Assembly: GCA_003506995.1 (NCBI GenBank)
Contig: DNXB01000450.1
Span: 226-5,636, forward strand
Direction: 5' to 3'
Source: Verrucomicrobiales bacterium
Lineage (GTDB): Bacteria; Verrucomicrobiota; Verrucomicrobiia; Verrucomicrobiales; Verrucomicrobiaceae
DNA: 5,411 bases
Below are positions 1 through 4,679 of this stretch, piece by piece. The notes under the pieces are model-generated. The model saw only the letters and a program-made list of their open reading frames with translations. It was not told where the DNA came from and searched no databases. The translations under genes and the position numbers were made by a program. How positions within the stretch are numbered: position 1 is the stretch's first letter; every line of letters starts with the position of its first letter.

Positions 1-366
1 TTCTCCCGGAAGAATGCATTCTTCTGCCGGTGGAACGTGATCTTCCGCCGGAAGAACGCGCAGTTCCGCCGGTGGAACGCGATCGACTGCCGGAAGAACC
101 CGCGCTTCTGCCGGAACCACGGGCACTTCCGCCAGAAGAACGCGCTTTTCAGCCGCTACCTCGCGCACTTGCGCTGCAAACACGGGCATTTGCGGCGCTA
201 CCTCGTTCAGTTGCGCCGCTGCCTCGCGCACTTGCGCTGCAAACACGGGCTTTTGCGCCGCTACCTCGAGCATTTGCACTGCAAACACGGGCATTTGCGG
301 CGCTACCTCGCGCAGTTGCGCTGCAAACACGGGCATTTGCGCCGCTGCCTCGCGAAGCTGCGCTGC
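1..366. repeat. Degenerate 21-bp and 42-bp tandem repeats
   Basis: Positions 1-147 consist of seven diverged 21-bp units built around a CTTCCGCCGG-type core. Positions about 178-366 consist of 42-bp units with recurring GCTGCAAACACGGGCATTTG and CGCCGCTACCTCG segments, one unit being extended by 21 bp. All unit lengths are multiples of 21 bases, so reading frame is kept on both strands. This looks like slippage-driven expansion within a coding sequence. There are no non-repeated spacers, so it is not a CRISPR array. Confidence 0.8.
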
Positions 367-378
367 TGACTCATGCAT
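1..378 (-). CDS. Partial low-complexity heptad-repeat protein, function unknown
   Basis: An open frame reads leftward from an ATG at 378 and reaches the window edge after 126 codons without a stop, so only the N-terminal part is present. An in-frame TAG lies about 24 bases upstream of the ATG, which bounds the start; no good ribosome binding site is visible. Residues 5-67 are 14-residue units of the type AAQLREVAPQMPVF (four units, one with a 7-residue insertion). Residues 78-126 switch to seven exact 7-residue units ending in PAE (for example LRVLPAE, DHVPPAE). The 7 and 14 periodicity suggests coiled-coil or fibrous structure, with the Pro-rich part more extended. I recognise no family. Because 21- and 42-bp DNA repeats keep several frames open, the coding strand is uncertain: two plus-strand frames are also open here. 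I prefer this one because its ATG coincides with the start of the repeats. Confidence 0.42.
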   Translation of the reverse strand, partial: MHESAAQLREAAAQMPVFAAQLREVAPQMPVFAVQMLEVAAQKPVFAAQVREAAAQLNEVAPQMPVFAAQVREVAAEKRVLLAEVPVVPAEARVLPAVDRVPPAELRVLPAEDHVPPAEECILPGE

Positions 379-387
379 TGGGAAACC

Positions 388-495
388 AAGTGTCTGTCCC
401 CTCTATAGCCCAAAGCCCAACGGGACGTTCGTCAGGCAGCCCAGGAGTGCCGAGCGCTAACGAGCGCTCTCCTGGGAACCGCGCCACCCACGCAC
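388..495. repeat. Mosaic intergenic repeat, module 1, copy A
   Basis: This stretch is a diverged copy of 3018-3151. Both begin AAGTGTCYGTCC then CTCTATAGCC, continue with AAAGCCCAACGGG, and carry the same hairpin. Here the hairpin spans 440-476: outer stem CCCAGGA/TCCTGGG, a GTGCC bulge, inner stem GAGCGC/GCGCTC, and a 6-base loop TAACGA. Copy A lacks the middle AAAGTCCCTGAACCGCTCAGG segment of copy B, and its small AAAGCCC hairpin is broken. It overlaps the end of the HNH gene and lies just upstream of the repeat-protein start at 378. The structure resembles REP/BIME-type elements, but no known REP family is recognised. Confidence 0.75.
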
Positions 496-726
496 GAAGT
501 CTCCGCCGGCCGGATCTTCCGCGCTCACCCGCGCCCCTTTGCGCAACGAGCAGGACACGCAGGCCAGCGCCAGATTTTCCAGTTCCGTCTGCCCGGCCAG
601 TTTCACCGGGTGGATGTGATCCACATGAAACACGGCCTCCTGACCCTCCTGCGACAATCCACAGTACTCGCAGCGGTTTCCCGCCCTCTCGATCACCTGC
701 CAGCGCAAGGAATCCGGGAGGCTCAT
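457..726 (-). CDS. HNH endonuclease, C-terminally truncated by repeat sequence
   Basis: An 89-residue protein with a clear HNH/treble-clef fold: CEYC at residues 19-22, the HVDH catalytic stretch at 34-37 (H34, D36, H37), N51 in LENLAL, and CVSC at 56-59 followed by RKGAR. It begins MSLPDSLRWQVIERAGNRCEY, typical of stand-alone HNH nucleases found as small two-gene loci in many bacteria. From memory of the family, a DPxTGxxVxLFxPR stretch and a C-terminal HF-W region normally follow. Here homology stops near DPAGGDF (residues 71-77), and the last 12 or so residues (VRGWRGSQESAR) are encoded by module 1 sequence. The metal-binding and catalytic residues are present, but the family's C-terminal part is missing, so activity is doubtful. 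An upstream short frame ends in ATGA overlapping this start, but no convincing ribosome binding site is seen. It likely formed an operon with the gene at 886-1101. Confidence 0.8.
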   Translation of the reverse strand: MSLPDSLRWQVIERAGNRCEYCGLSQEGQEAVFHVDHIHPVKLAGQTELENLALACVSCSLRKGARVSAEDPAGGDFVRGWRGSQESAR

Positions 727-735
727 GCGGCAGCT

Positions 736-898
736 TCAGACATCCTGAGGCGTTTCTGCATGGTCGAAGCTCTCGGGAAATGAGGTGAGCCGGAAGGACA
801 GCAGAATGAGGACAGCAGAATAAGAACCCATTCTGTTGTCCCCCATTCTGCTGTCAATTTCTGGCTCATTGGCTCGCTTCCGAGGTCAGGATGTCTGA
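736..898. repeat. 13-bp perfect inverted repeat flanking the intergenic palindrome
   Basis: TCAGACATCCTGA at 736-748 and its exact reverse complement TCAGGATGTCTGA at 886-898 bracket the sequence between the HNH gene and its upstream partner. The right copy contains the final codons and stop of the small gene. The left copy sits just before the HNH start. The 163-bp unit contains the 797-855 palindrome at its centre. This could be a small non-autonomous insertion with terminal inverted repeats, or an inversion/duplication of the small gene's 3' end. No flanking target duplication is obvious. Confidence 0.6.
797..855. repeat. 59-bp imperfect palindrome (GACAGCAGAAT motif)
   Basis: GACAGCAGAATG at 797-808 pairs exactly with CATTCTGCTGTC at 844-855. 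GACAGCAGAAT at 811-821 pairs with ATTCTGTTGTC at 830-840 (one G·U-type difference), leaving an 8-base loop. The motif therefore occurs twice on each arm, as tandem direct repeats within a palindrome. No T-tract follows on either side, so a simple intrinsic terminator is unlikely. It separates two genes that would be expected to be co-transcribed. Confidence 0.75.
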
Positions 899-1101
899 GC
901 CTTGGCTTTGAGACCGAGATAGGTCAGCGTGTCTGCCAGATCGACCAAACCCTCCGCCTCGCGCCGCTCCTGGGCCGTGAGTTCCTCCCCGGCATCCTGC
1001 TTGTCCAGCAACGCCGTCAGCCGCTCGTTCACTCCCGCCGGCAGTTTGAACCGCGCGAGGTCGCCGGGCAGTTCCAGATCAAGATGAAGGGCCTGTGACA
1101 T
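886..1101 (-). CDS. Small helical protein, likely partner of the HNH nuclease
   Basis: A 71-residue acidic, mostly helical protein. Residues 1-15 (MSQALHLDLELPGDL) form a short beta-like segment with alternating hydrophobics, as in small antitoxin-type N-termini. Residues 20-66 contain KLPAGVNERLTALLDKQ and LTAQERREAEGLVDLADTL, a pattern I associate with small proteins encoded directly upstream of HNH nucleases of this type. No catalytic motif or membrane segment is present. It lies upstream of and on the same strand as the HNH gene, with a 159-bp gap occupied by the palindrome. A toxin/antitoxin-like or accessory role is inference from the gene pairing. The start at 1101 has only a weak purine-rich upstream stretch. 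A 12-bp palindrome lies 27 bases upstream. Confidence 0.7.
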   Translation of the reverse strand: MSQALHLDLELPGDLARFKLPAGVNERLTALLDKQDAGEELTAQERREAEGLVDLADTLTYLGLKAKAQTS

Positions 1102-1127
1102 GAGCCGATTCTGTTCTTTGCGCCTCT

Positions 1128-1139
1128 GCGTTGCAACGC
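1128..1139. promoter_or_regulatory. Perfect 12-bp palindrome upstream of the small gene
   Basis: GCGTTGCAACGC is a perfect dyad centred between 1133 and 1134, about 27 bases upstream of the small gene's ATG (1101, minus strand). Its position fits an operator over or just downstream of a promoter, as in autoregulated two-gene loci. No clear -35/-10 pair was identified, so this is a candidate only. Confidence 0.35.
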
Positions 1140-1298
1140 CTCAATTCCCGGCGCGCCCGTCTCAGGCTTGGGATGGATTTACGATCAAAGTGTCAGTCTC
1201 GAATGCCACTCGGTTCAGATGCTTGAACGTTGATTGGGAATCTTTCGAGCAACGCGGCTGCTTGGCCGTAGATACCATGTGGGCGGAGTCACCGAAGC
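1140..1298. other. Non-coding stretch left of the IS, no clear content
   Basis: No gene, RNA or strong repeat is supported here. A minus-strand frame is open across it (reading FGDSAHMVSTAKQPRCSKD and onward to ETDTLIVNPSQA), but it runs into the IS, has no ribosome binding site and no recognisable domain. It may be the interrupted flank of whatever the IS inserted into. Confidence 0.4.
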
Positions 1299-1352
1299 GG
1301 ATCGGTGATAAGAAGGGGGTGTTAGACAACAAACCCACACTCCACCACCCAC

Positions 1353-2510
1353 ATGGCAACACATCCTATCAGAGCAAACAACAGCAGCAAGAGCAGCACG
1401 CGCAGGTCACCCCCGGCACTAACGAGCACAGCGGCACTCTCAGAAGCAGGCGCGGCGGCGCAGCTACCCAACGTCATCCACCTGGGGATCGACGTGCATC
1501 TGCGGCAGCACGTCGTGTGCCGCAAGATCGACGCGGCGACGGTGCAGCCCGCGCAGCGCATGAAGCCGGAGCAGTTTGTGGCCTGGGCGGTGAAGCAAAA
1601 GGCCCTGGAGCACCGCGTGGTGTGCTGTTACGAGGCGGGTCCGTTTGGCTACACGCTGCAGCGCCAGCTCACGGCGGCAGGCATCACTTGTTATGTGGTG
1701 CGGCCGCAGGACTGGGACAAACTTGGCAAACAGGTCAAGACCGACAGTCGCGACGCGCGCGAACTCGCCGAGGCGCTGGCCCGTTATGAAGCTGGCAACA
1801 AGCACGCCATGGCGGTGGTGCGCGTGCCCGAGGTGGCGCAGGAACAACGCCGGATGATCACCCGGCAGCGCGAGGCCTTCGTGCGGGAGGTGCGCCGTCT
1901 CGGCGCGATGGGCCGCAGTCACGGCATGACCCAGGGGCATGAAGTCAGCGGACGCTGGTGGCGCAAGGCAGGCTGGAAGGCATTGAGTGGCAAGCTGCCC
2001 GCAGCCCTCAAGGACATCCTCGACCCACTTCGGCAACTGCTCGTACAGCTCGACGAGCTCATCGCCGCACGCACCGCGCAGATCGAGGCGCAGGCCAGCG
2101 CGGCGACGCAGCGCCCCAAAGGCCTCGGCGCGCTCACCGAGCGTGGCATCGACAACGAAGTGCTCGACTGGCACCGCTTCAACAACCGCCGTCAGGTCAG
2201 CAGTTACACCGGTCTGTGTCCCAGCGAGCACAGCAGCGGCGGCAGCCGCAGACAAGGCAGCATCAACAAGCATGGCAACCCGCGACTACGGCACATGCTG
2301 GTGGAGGCCGTGTGGCGATTCATCCGGCTGCAGCCCGGCTGGAAGCGCCTGCTCAAGATGGTGGAGAAGCTCAAAGTCGGCTTGAAGGCCAGCAAGAAAA
2401 AGCTCGCCGTCGCGCTGGCGCGTGAACTCGCCGTGGATCTCTGGCGGCTCAACACCGGGCGCTGCACGCTGGCCGATCTGGGATTGATCGCAGCCCAGGA
2501 GGCAACGTGA
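1353..2510 (+). CDS. IS110-family transposase (DEDD plus serine recombinase)
   Basis: An intact 385-residue protein of normal family length. The N-terminal RuvC-like DEDD domain (about residues 41-165) shows D47 in GIDVH, E94 in CYEAGPFGY, and D131/D134 in KTDSRDAR. A helical linker rich in charged residues (about 160-250) follows. The C-terminal Transposase_20-type domain (about 255-365) contains DWHRFNNRRQVSSYTGLCPSE, the serine cluster HSSGGS (294-298) that should hold the nucleophile, and QGSINKHGNPRLRHML. The family excises the element as a circle and inserts it by RNA-guided strand exchange at a short core. The first 40 residues are a Ser/Thr/Ala-rich extension. The ATG at 1353 is the only ATG/GTG in frame before D47, so this start is forced although the ribosome binding site is poor. 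No frameshift or stop interrupts it, so it looks functional. Confidence 0.95.
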   Translation: MATHPIRANNSSKSSTRRSPPALTSTAALSEAGAAAQLPNVIHLGIDVHLRQHVVCRKIDAATVQPAQRMKPEQFVAWAVKQKALEHRVVCCYEAGPFGYTLQRQLTAAGITCYVVRPQDWDKLGKQVKTDSRDARELAEALARYEAGNKHAMAVVRVPEVAQEQRRMITRQREAFVREVRRLGAMGRSHGMTQGHEVSGRWWRKAGWKALSGKLPAALKDILDPLRQLLVQLDELIAARTAQIEAQASAATQRPKGLGALTERGIDNEVLDWHRFNNRRQVSSYTGLCPSEHSSGGSRRQGSINKHGNPRLRHMLVEAVWRFIRLQPGWKRLLKMVEKLKVGLKASKKKLAVALARELAVDLWRLNTGRCTLADLGLIAAQEAT

Positions 2511-2637
2511 AGAGCCAGCGCTGAGCACGCGACGGTGCCACAGCCAACTGAGAGCCAGAGAACCACCCAAGCACAGAGAGCCGCGCCGAGAGAGACCGAG
2601 AAGAGAAACCCACACCCCTTGTCCCCGACACCCCTTT

Positions 2638-2813
2638 GGAACGGTGCGGCGAGTTCGACATCCGGCCTGGGCAGCGCGAGTTGCCCGCCCCGTAGAGTGA
2701 GCCGCCGCCCGTTCCTCCAGCCGCAAACGAATAGAGTAACTGGCACTGATCCACCGCGATCAAGTGCGGATAGCAGGATGGAAAGCGCTTGAGAACAAGC
2801 GTCCAGCTGGAGG
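2638..2813 (+). ncRNA. Candidate bridge RNA / seekRNA of the IS110 element
   Basis: Two successive helical domains can be drawn by eye. Domain 1: GGAACGG (2638-2644), bulged T2645 and GCGGCG (2646-2651) pair with CGCCGC (2703-2708) and CCGTTCC (2709-2715), a 13-bp helix with one bulge, enclosing a hairpin GGGCA/TGCCC (2669-2673, 2682-2686) and large internal loops. Domain 2: CCTCCAGC (2714-2721) pairs exactly with GCTGGAGG (2806-2813), enclosing hairpins at 2744-2766 (CACT-GATC/GATC-A-AGTG) and 2786-2801 (CGCTT/AAGCG). A further strong hairpin, GGCGGC/GCCGCC, lies at 2853-2867. Loop 1 holds ACATCCGGCCTG (2658-2669), perfectly complementary to the right junction DNA. Loop 2 holds ATAGCAGG (2770-2777), identical to the right junction. 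This is the expected organisation of target and donor guide loops. RNA ends and expression are not known. Confidence 0.6.
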
Positions 2814-2933
2814 AAGCCGTGACCAATCAGCCAAACAACCCACCAAAACCGAGGCGGCCAAGCCGCCGCACACACAGCAAAAACACAACGACCACAGAAA
2901 ATCAACACACCCCTTTGACAGAAGCCCTCATAG

Positions 2934-3003
2934 CAGGCCGGATGTGTTCGGCGTAAAAACTTTGCCAACACGATGAATTTTCTTCGCCGAACTATCCGGC
3001 TGG
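2934..3003. repeat. REP-like palindrome at the IS right junction
   Basis: CCGGAT (2938-2943) and GTTCGGCG (2946-2953) pair with CGCCGAAC (2985-2992) and ATCCGG (2994-2999). The helix of 14 bp has a 2/1-base internal mismatch and a loop of about 31 bases. CAG at 2934-2936 can also pair with CTG at 3000-3002 if G2937 is bulged. It begins exactly where the IS appears to end and its left arm is the sequence matched by the IS guide RNA, so I take it as the insertion target. It may be a member of a dispersed palindromic family, but only one copy is in this window. Confidence 0.6.
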
Positions 3004-3017
3004 TTTGGGATCGAACA

Positions 3018-3151
3018 AAGTGTCCGTCCCTCTATAGCCAAAAAGTAAAGTCCCTGAACCGCTCAGGCAAAGCCCAACGGGCTTTCGTCATGCAGCCCAG
3101 GAGTGCCGAGCGCCAGCGAGCGCTCTCCTGGGAACCGCACCGCCTACGCAC
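3018..3151. repeat. Mosaic intergenic repeat, module 1, copy B
   Basis: The longer copy of the repeat at 388-495, in the same orientation. It has an intact small hairpin AAAGCCC-AAC-GGGCTTT at 3069-3085. The main hairpin lies at 3096-3132, with stems CCCAGGA/TCCTGGG and GAGCGC/GCGCTC and loop CAGCGA. Stems are conserved between copies while the loop differs, suggesting the structure matters. It joins directly to module 2 through a CTACGCAC linker; equivalent CCACCCACGCAC linkers occur next to copy A and before the other module 2 copy. Confidence 0.75.
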
Positions 3152-3374
3152 CCCGCCGGAGCACGGACCGCAACGCGGTTCCGTCATCCGAACGTCCCTG
3201 CGGCACCGAATCGCCCGTGACGGGACCGCGTGGCGGTCCGGGAACGTGATGGGGGCGGTGGGACACACGCGAATCCCAAGGGAGCGCTCGCCGCAGGCTT
3301 GGCACCCTTGGGCTGCAAGACGGAACCGCGTTGCGGTTCAACCCTCCCTGAGGCGCGTCCCAGATCTGATTCGG
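3146..3374. repeat. Mosaic intergenic repeat, module 2, copy B (229 bp)
   Basis: Nearly identical to 4957-5182 and in the same orientation. Near each end is the same self-complementary motif in opposite orientation: GGACCGCAACGCGGTTCC at 3165-3182 and GGAACCGCGTTGCGGTTC at 3322-3339. The module therefore has both local dyads and terminal inverted symmetry, as BIMEs or small MITEs do. Several frames stay open through it on both strands, but their products are low-complexity and lack domain features, so I treat it as non-coding. Confidence 0.85.
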
Positions 3375-3464
3375 CACGACGTGAAGTCTCCGTCCATCTT
3401 AAGGCCGCGCCAATAAAACCAGGTGGGCGGTGAACGTTCGCGCTGCCGCAAAAACCATTTTCCC

Positions 3465-3479
3465 AGGGTGGTCCGCCCT
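3465..3479 (-). terminator. Possible weak terminator after the secreted-protein gene
   Basis: Read on the minus strand, AGGGCG-GAC-CACCCT forms a 6-bp stem (one G·U) with a 3-base loop, 13 bases past the stop of the gene at 3492-4085. It is followed by GGGAAAATGGTTTTT rather than an immediate T-tract, so termination efficiency is uncertain. Confidence 0.3.
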
Positions 3480-3491
3480 CGACCCCATCCC

Positions 3492-4085
3492 TCATTTCAC
3501 CGCCTGCCGGGCGTTCAGCATCTCCTGGGTGATCAGAAAGCCGATGCAATACGAACTCTTGAGATTGTCGGCGGTTTTGACCCAGTCACTGCCGGTGAGG
3601 AAGCCGAGTTTCTCGCGCTCGGCCTCGCCGTTGCCATCGGGCGTTGCGGAGGCGGGCACCACCTGGCTGGCCTGGAGGGTGGCGGCGGTGATTTTGCGCG
3701 GGTCGGTGTTCGGCCCCAGGAAACGCCAGTTCTCTTTCTTGATGGGAATCTGGCCGCCCTTCTTGGCGAGATTGACGGCCGCCGAGATGGCCCGATAGAC
3801 GTAAGGCGAATGCACTCGCAGCACGATCACATCCCCGGCGTTGAAGCTCCTCTCCGGCACCTTGACGCGGAAGTGCTGCTGGTCATCGGCCTTGTCCCGC
3901 AGCACGATTTTTCTGCCGTTGTGATAAACCTCCACCTCGCCCTTGGCGACCAGCAGCAGGTTGCCGCTGAATGCCTCCGCCAATGCCGCCCCCGGCAGCG
4001 CTGCCAGCAACGCGCCCAAAGCCAGGATGAGCAGGGTGGGCGGCGCGCTCAGGGGCCGGGGGAAGAAGGTGCGGGGACGGTTCAT
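3492..4085 (-). CDS. Secreted protein of unknown function
   Basis: A 197-residue protein with an N-terminal signal peptide: basic start MNRPRTFFPR, hydrophobic core about residues 18-30 (LLILALGALLAAL), and a probable signal peptidase I site after ALA at 34-36. The mature part opens with FSGNLLLVAKGEVEVYHNGRKIVL, a beta-rich stretch, then HFRVKVPERSFNAGDVIVLRVHS (about 71-93), compatible with a small beta-sandwich. The C-terminal half (about 95-197) is mixed, with DNLKSSYCIGFLITQEMLNA near the end and a single cysteine in the mature chain. It should be periplasmic or exported. The frame stays open upstream to a farther ATG, but only the ATG at 4085 places the signal peptide at the N-terminus. 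It is transcribed divergently from the gene at 4254. I do not recognise a family; a stand-alone envelope protein is the most that can be inferred. Confidence 0.8.
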   Translation of the reverse strand: MNRPRTFFPRPLSAPPTLLILALGALLAALPGAALAEAFSGNLLLVAKGEVEVYHNGRKIVLRDKADDQQHFRVKVPERSFNAGDVIVLRVHSPYVYRAISAAVNLAKKGGQIPIKKENWRFLGPNTDPRKITAATLQASQVVPASATPDGNGEAEREKLGFLTGSDWVKTADNLKSSYCIGFLITQEMLNARQAVK

Positions 4086-4200
4086 GATGTGATTCTTTGG
4101 GTTGTGGAACTGGATCACCAGCCAGTGCCACAACGAACCGGACAAGGTTTTCTTTTCGAGGTTCGGGGGAGTTCGGGGCTTGGGCGAAGAAGGCAGCCCC

Positions 4201-4264
4201 ATGCAAAGCATCTTAGGCATTGCGAAAAACAGGGGTGTCTTTACGGTATCACCATGCTTTGCAT
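4201..4264. promoter_or_regulatory. Paired ATGC-N3-GCAT dyads in the divergent promoter region
   Basis: ATGCAAAGCAT (4201-4211) and ATGCTTTGCAT (4254-4264) are each perfect ATGC-N3-GCAT dyads and are exact reverse complements of each other. Their centres are 53 bp apart, about five helical turns, so a dimeric regulator bound to both would sit on the same DNA face. The right dyad contains the start codon of the gene at 4254. In RNA, the two could alternatively pair into an 11-bp stem that hides that start codon. Confidence 0.4.
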
Positions 4265-4679
4265 CGAATTCAGTGACATCATCCAATCCAATAAGCATCA
4301 GGTGGACGTCCTCACGGAAGTCGCCCGGAAGCATCCCGATCCACAGGTGCCTGCGGCTTGTCAGGCGTTCAGCCGTCAGGTGCGGCTCGTGGAGAGTGTC
4401 GTGGAAGGCACCTACGTCATCGCGGTCGAGGCCACCCGCAAATCGGAGTCCCTGCAGGAAATCGCCCAGGTCTGGCAGGCGACGGGTTCTCTCTGTGACA
4501 AGGCGCTGGGCGTGGTGAGCGGACTGAAAGACCGCTATCGCTACTGCGGCACGCCTGAACTGCACGACCGCCTGCTGGACTACAAGCTGGCCTGCACCCG
4601 CCGCTACGAACAGGTCCAGGAAGAGATTCTATGCCAGACGATGCCGACGCCGGAGGGCTTGTTTCCCTCGCTGACCTGA
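4254..4679 (+). CDS. Hypothetical alpha-helical protein
   Basis: A 141-residue soluble protein predicted by eye to be almost entirely helical, with charged amphipathic stretches (IIQSNKHQVDVLTEVARKH, residues 9-27; about 38-72; 101-127) and no signal peptide or membrane segment. Cysteines occur at 3, 36, 81, 98, 114 and 127, without a clear metal-binding spacing. The C-terminal tail (128-141, QTMPTPEGLFPSLT) is encoded in the region that overlaps the next gene. The frame continues upstream for a long way, but that part is antisense to the secreted-protein gene. The ATG at 4254 gives the first protein-like sequence, though the Shine-Dalgarno is poor (AGGGG lies about 20 bases upstream). It probably forms a bicistron with the gene at 4631. 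No family is recognised. Confidence 0.7.
   Translation: MLCIEFSDIIQSNKHQVDVLTEVARKHPDPQVPAACQAFSRQVRLVESVVEGTYVIAVEATRKSESLQEIAQVWQATGSLCDKALGVVSGLKDRYRYCGTPELHDRLLDYKLACTRRYEQVQEEILCQTMPTPEGLFPSLT
4618..4625 (+). promoter_or_regulatory. Shine-Dalgarno for the overlapping downstream gene
   Basis: AGGAAGAG lies 5 bases before the ATG at 4631, inside the upstream coding sequence. It is the best ribosome binding site in this part of the window and supports the 4631 start despite the 49-base overlap. Confidence 0.55.

Larger units (their letters stand above)
1299..2937 (+). mobile_element. IS110-family insertion sequence (IS1111-like layout)
   Basis: One transposase gene (1353-2510), a short left end (about 50 bp) and a long 3' non-coding segment (about 425 bp) make up the element. 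This matches the IS1111-type layout, where the guide RNA is downstream of the transposase. Candidate subterminal inverted repeats are AAGGGGGTGTT at 1313-1323 and, on the other strand, AAAGGGGTGTG within 2906-2916 (9 of 11 matching). Members of this family make no clear target duplication, so the ends were inferred from RNA/DNA complementarity: GGATCGGTG on the left (1299-1307) and ATAGCAGG on the right (2930-2937). A shared GG core would fit both ends. Exact boundaries are uncertain by up to some tens of bases. The right end abuts a palindrome, a known type of target for IS1111/IS110 elements. Confidence 0.75.

Noticed and set aside
133..366. CRISPR array
   Set aside because: Units are contiguous, degenerate and multiples of 21 bp, with no unique spacers and no cas genes.
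30..788. Plus-strand open frames of 252 and 110 residues over the left repeats
   Set aside because: They are by-products of 21-bp periodicity, and the longer one continues through the repeat and antisense to the HNH gene, which has real domain motifs.
725..869. Minus-strand 48-residue frame beginning MSQKLTAEWGTTEW, with its stop overlapping the HNH start as ATGA
   Set aside because: It is encoded almost wholly by the palindrome and has no protein-like composition or ribosome site.
1266..1272. CCGTAGA, identical to 2690-2696 in the candidate guide RNA, as a left-target guide match
   Set aside because: Seven bases are expected by chance in this search space, and no core matching the right junction follows it.
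1464..2273. 269-residue minus-strand frame
   Set aside because: Antisense to the transposase; Ala/Leu/His-rich composition typical of shadow frames in GC-rich DNA.
2204..2976. Open frames on both strands in the IS 3' region
   Set aside because: They cross the structured non-coding segment, lack domains and ribosome sites, and none matches a known IS110 accessory protein.
2973..3416. Frames reading through module 1 and module 2 (also 4889-5377)
   Set aside because: Related low-complexity products arise in both module 2 copies in several frames; the DNA symmetry rather than the protein is the notable feature.
3423..4253. N-terminal extension of the 4254 gene frame
   Set aside because: It is antisense to the secreted-protein gene, whose signal peptide marks it as real. 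The protein-like sequence begins at 4254.
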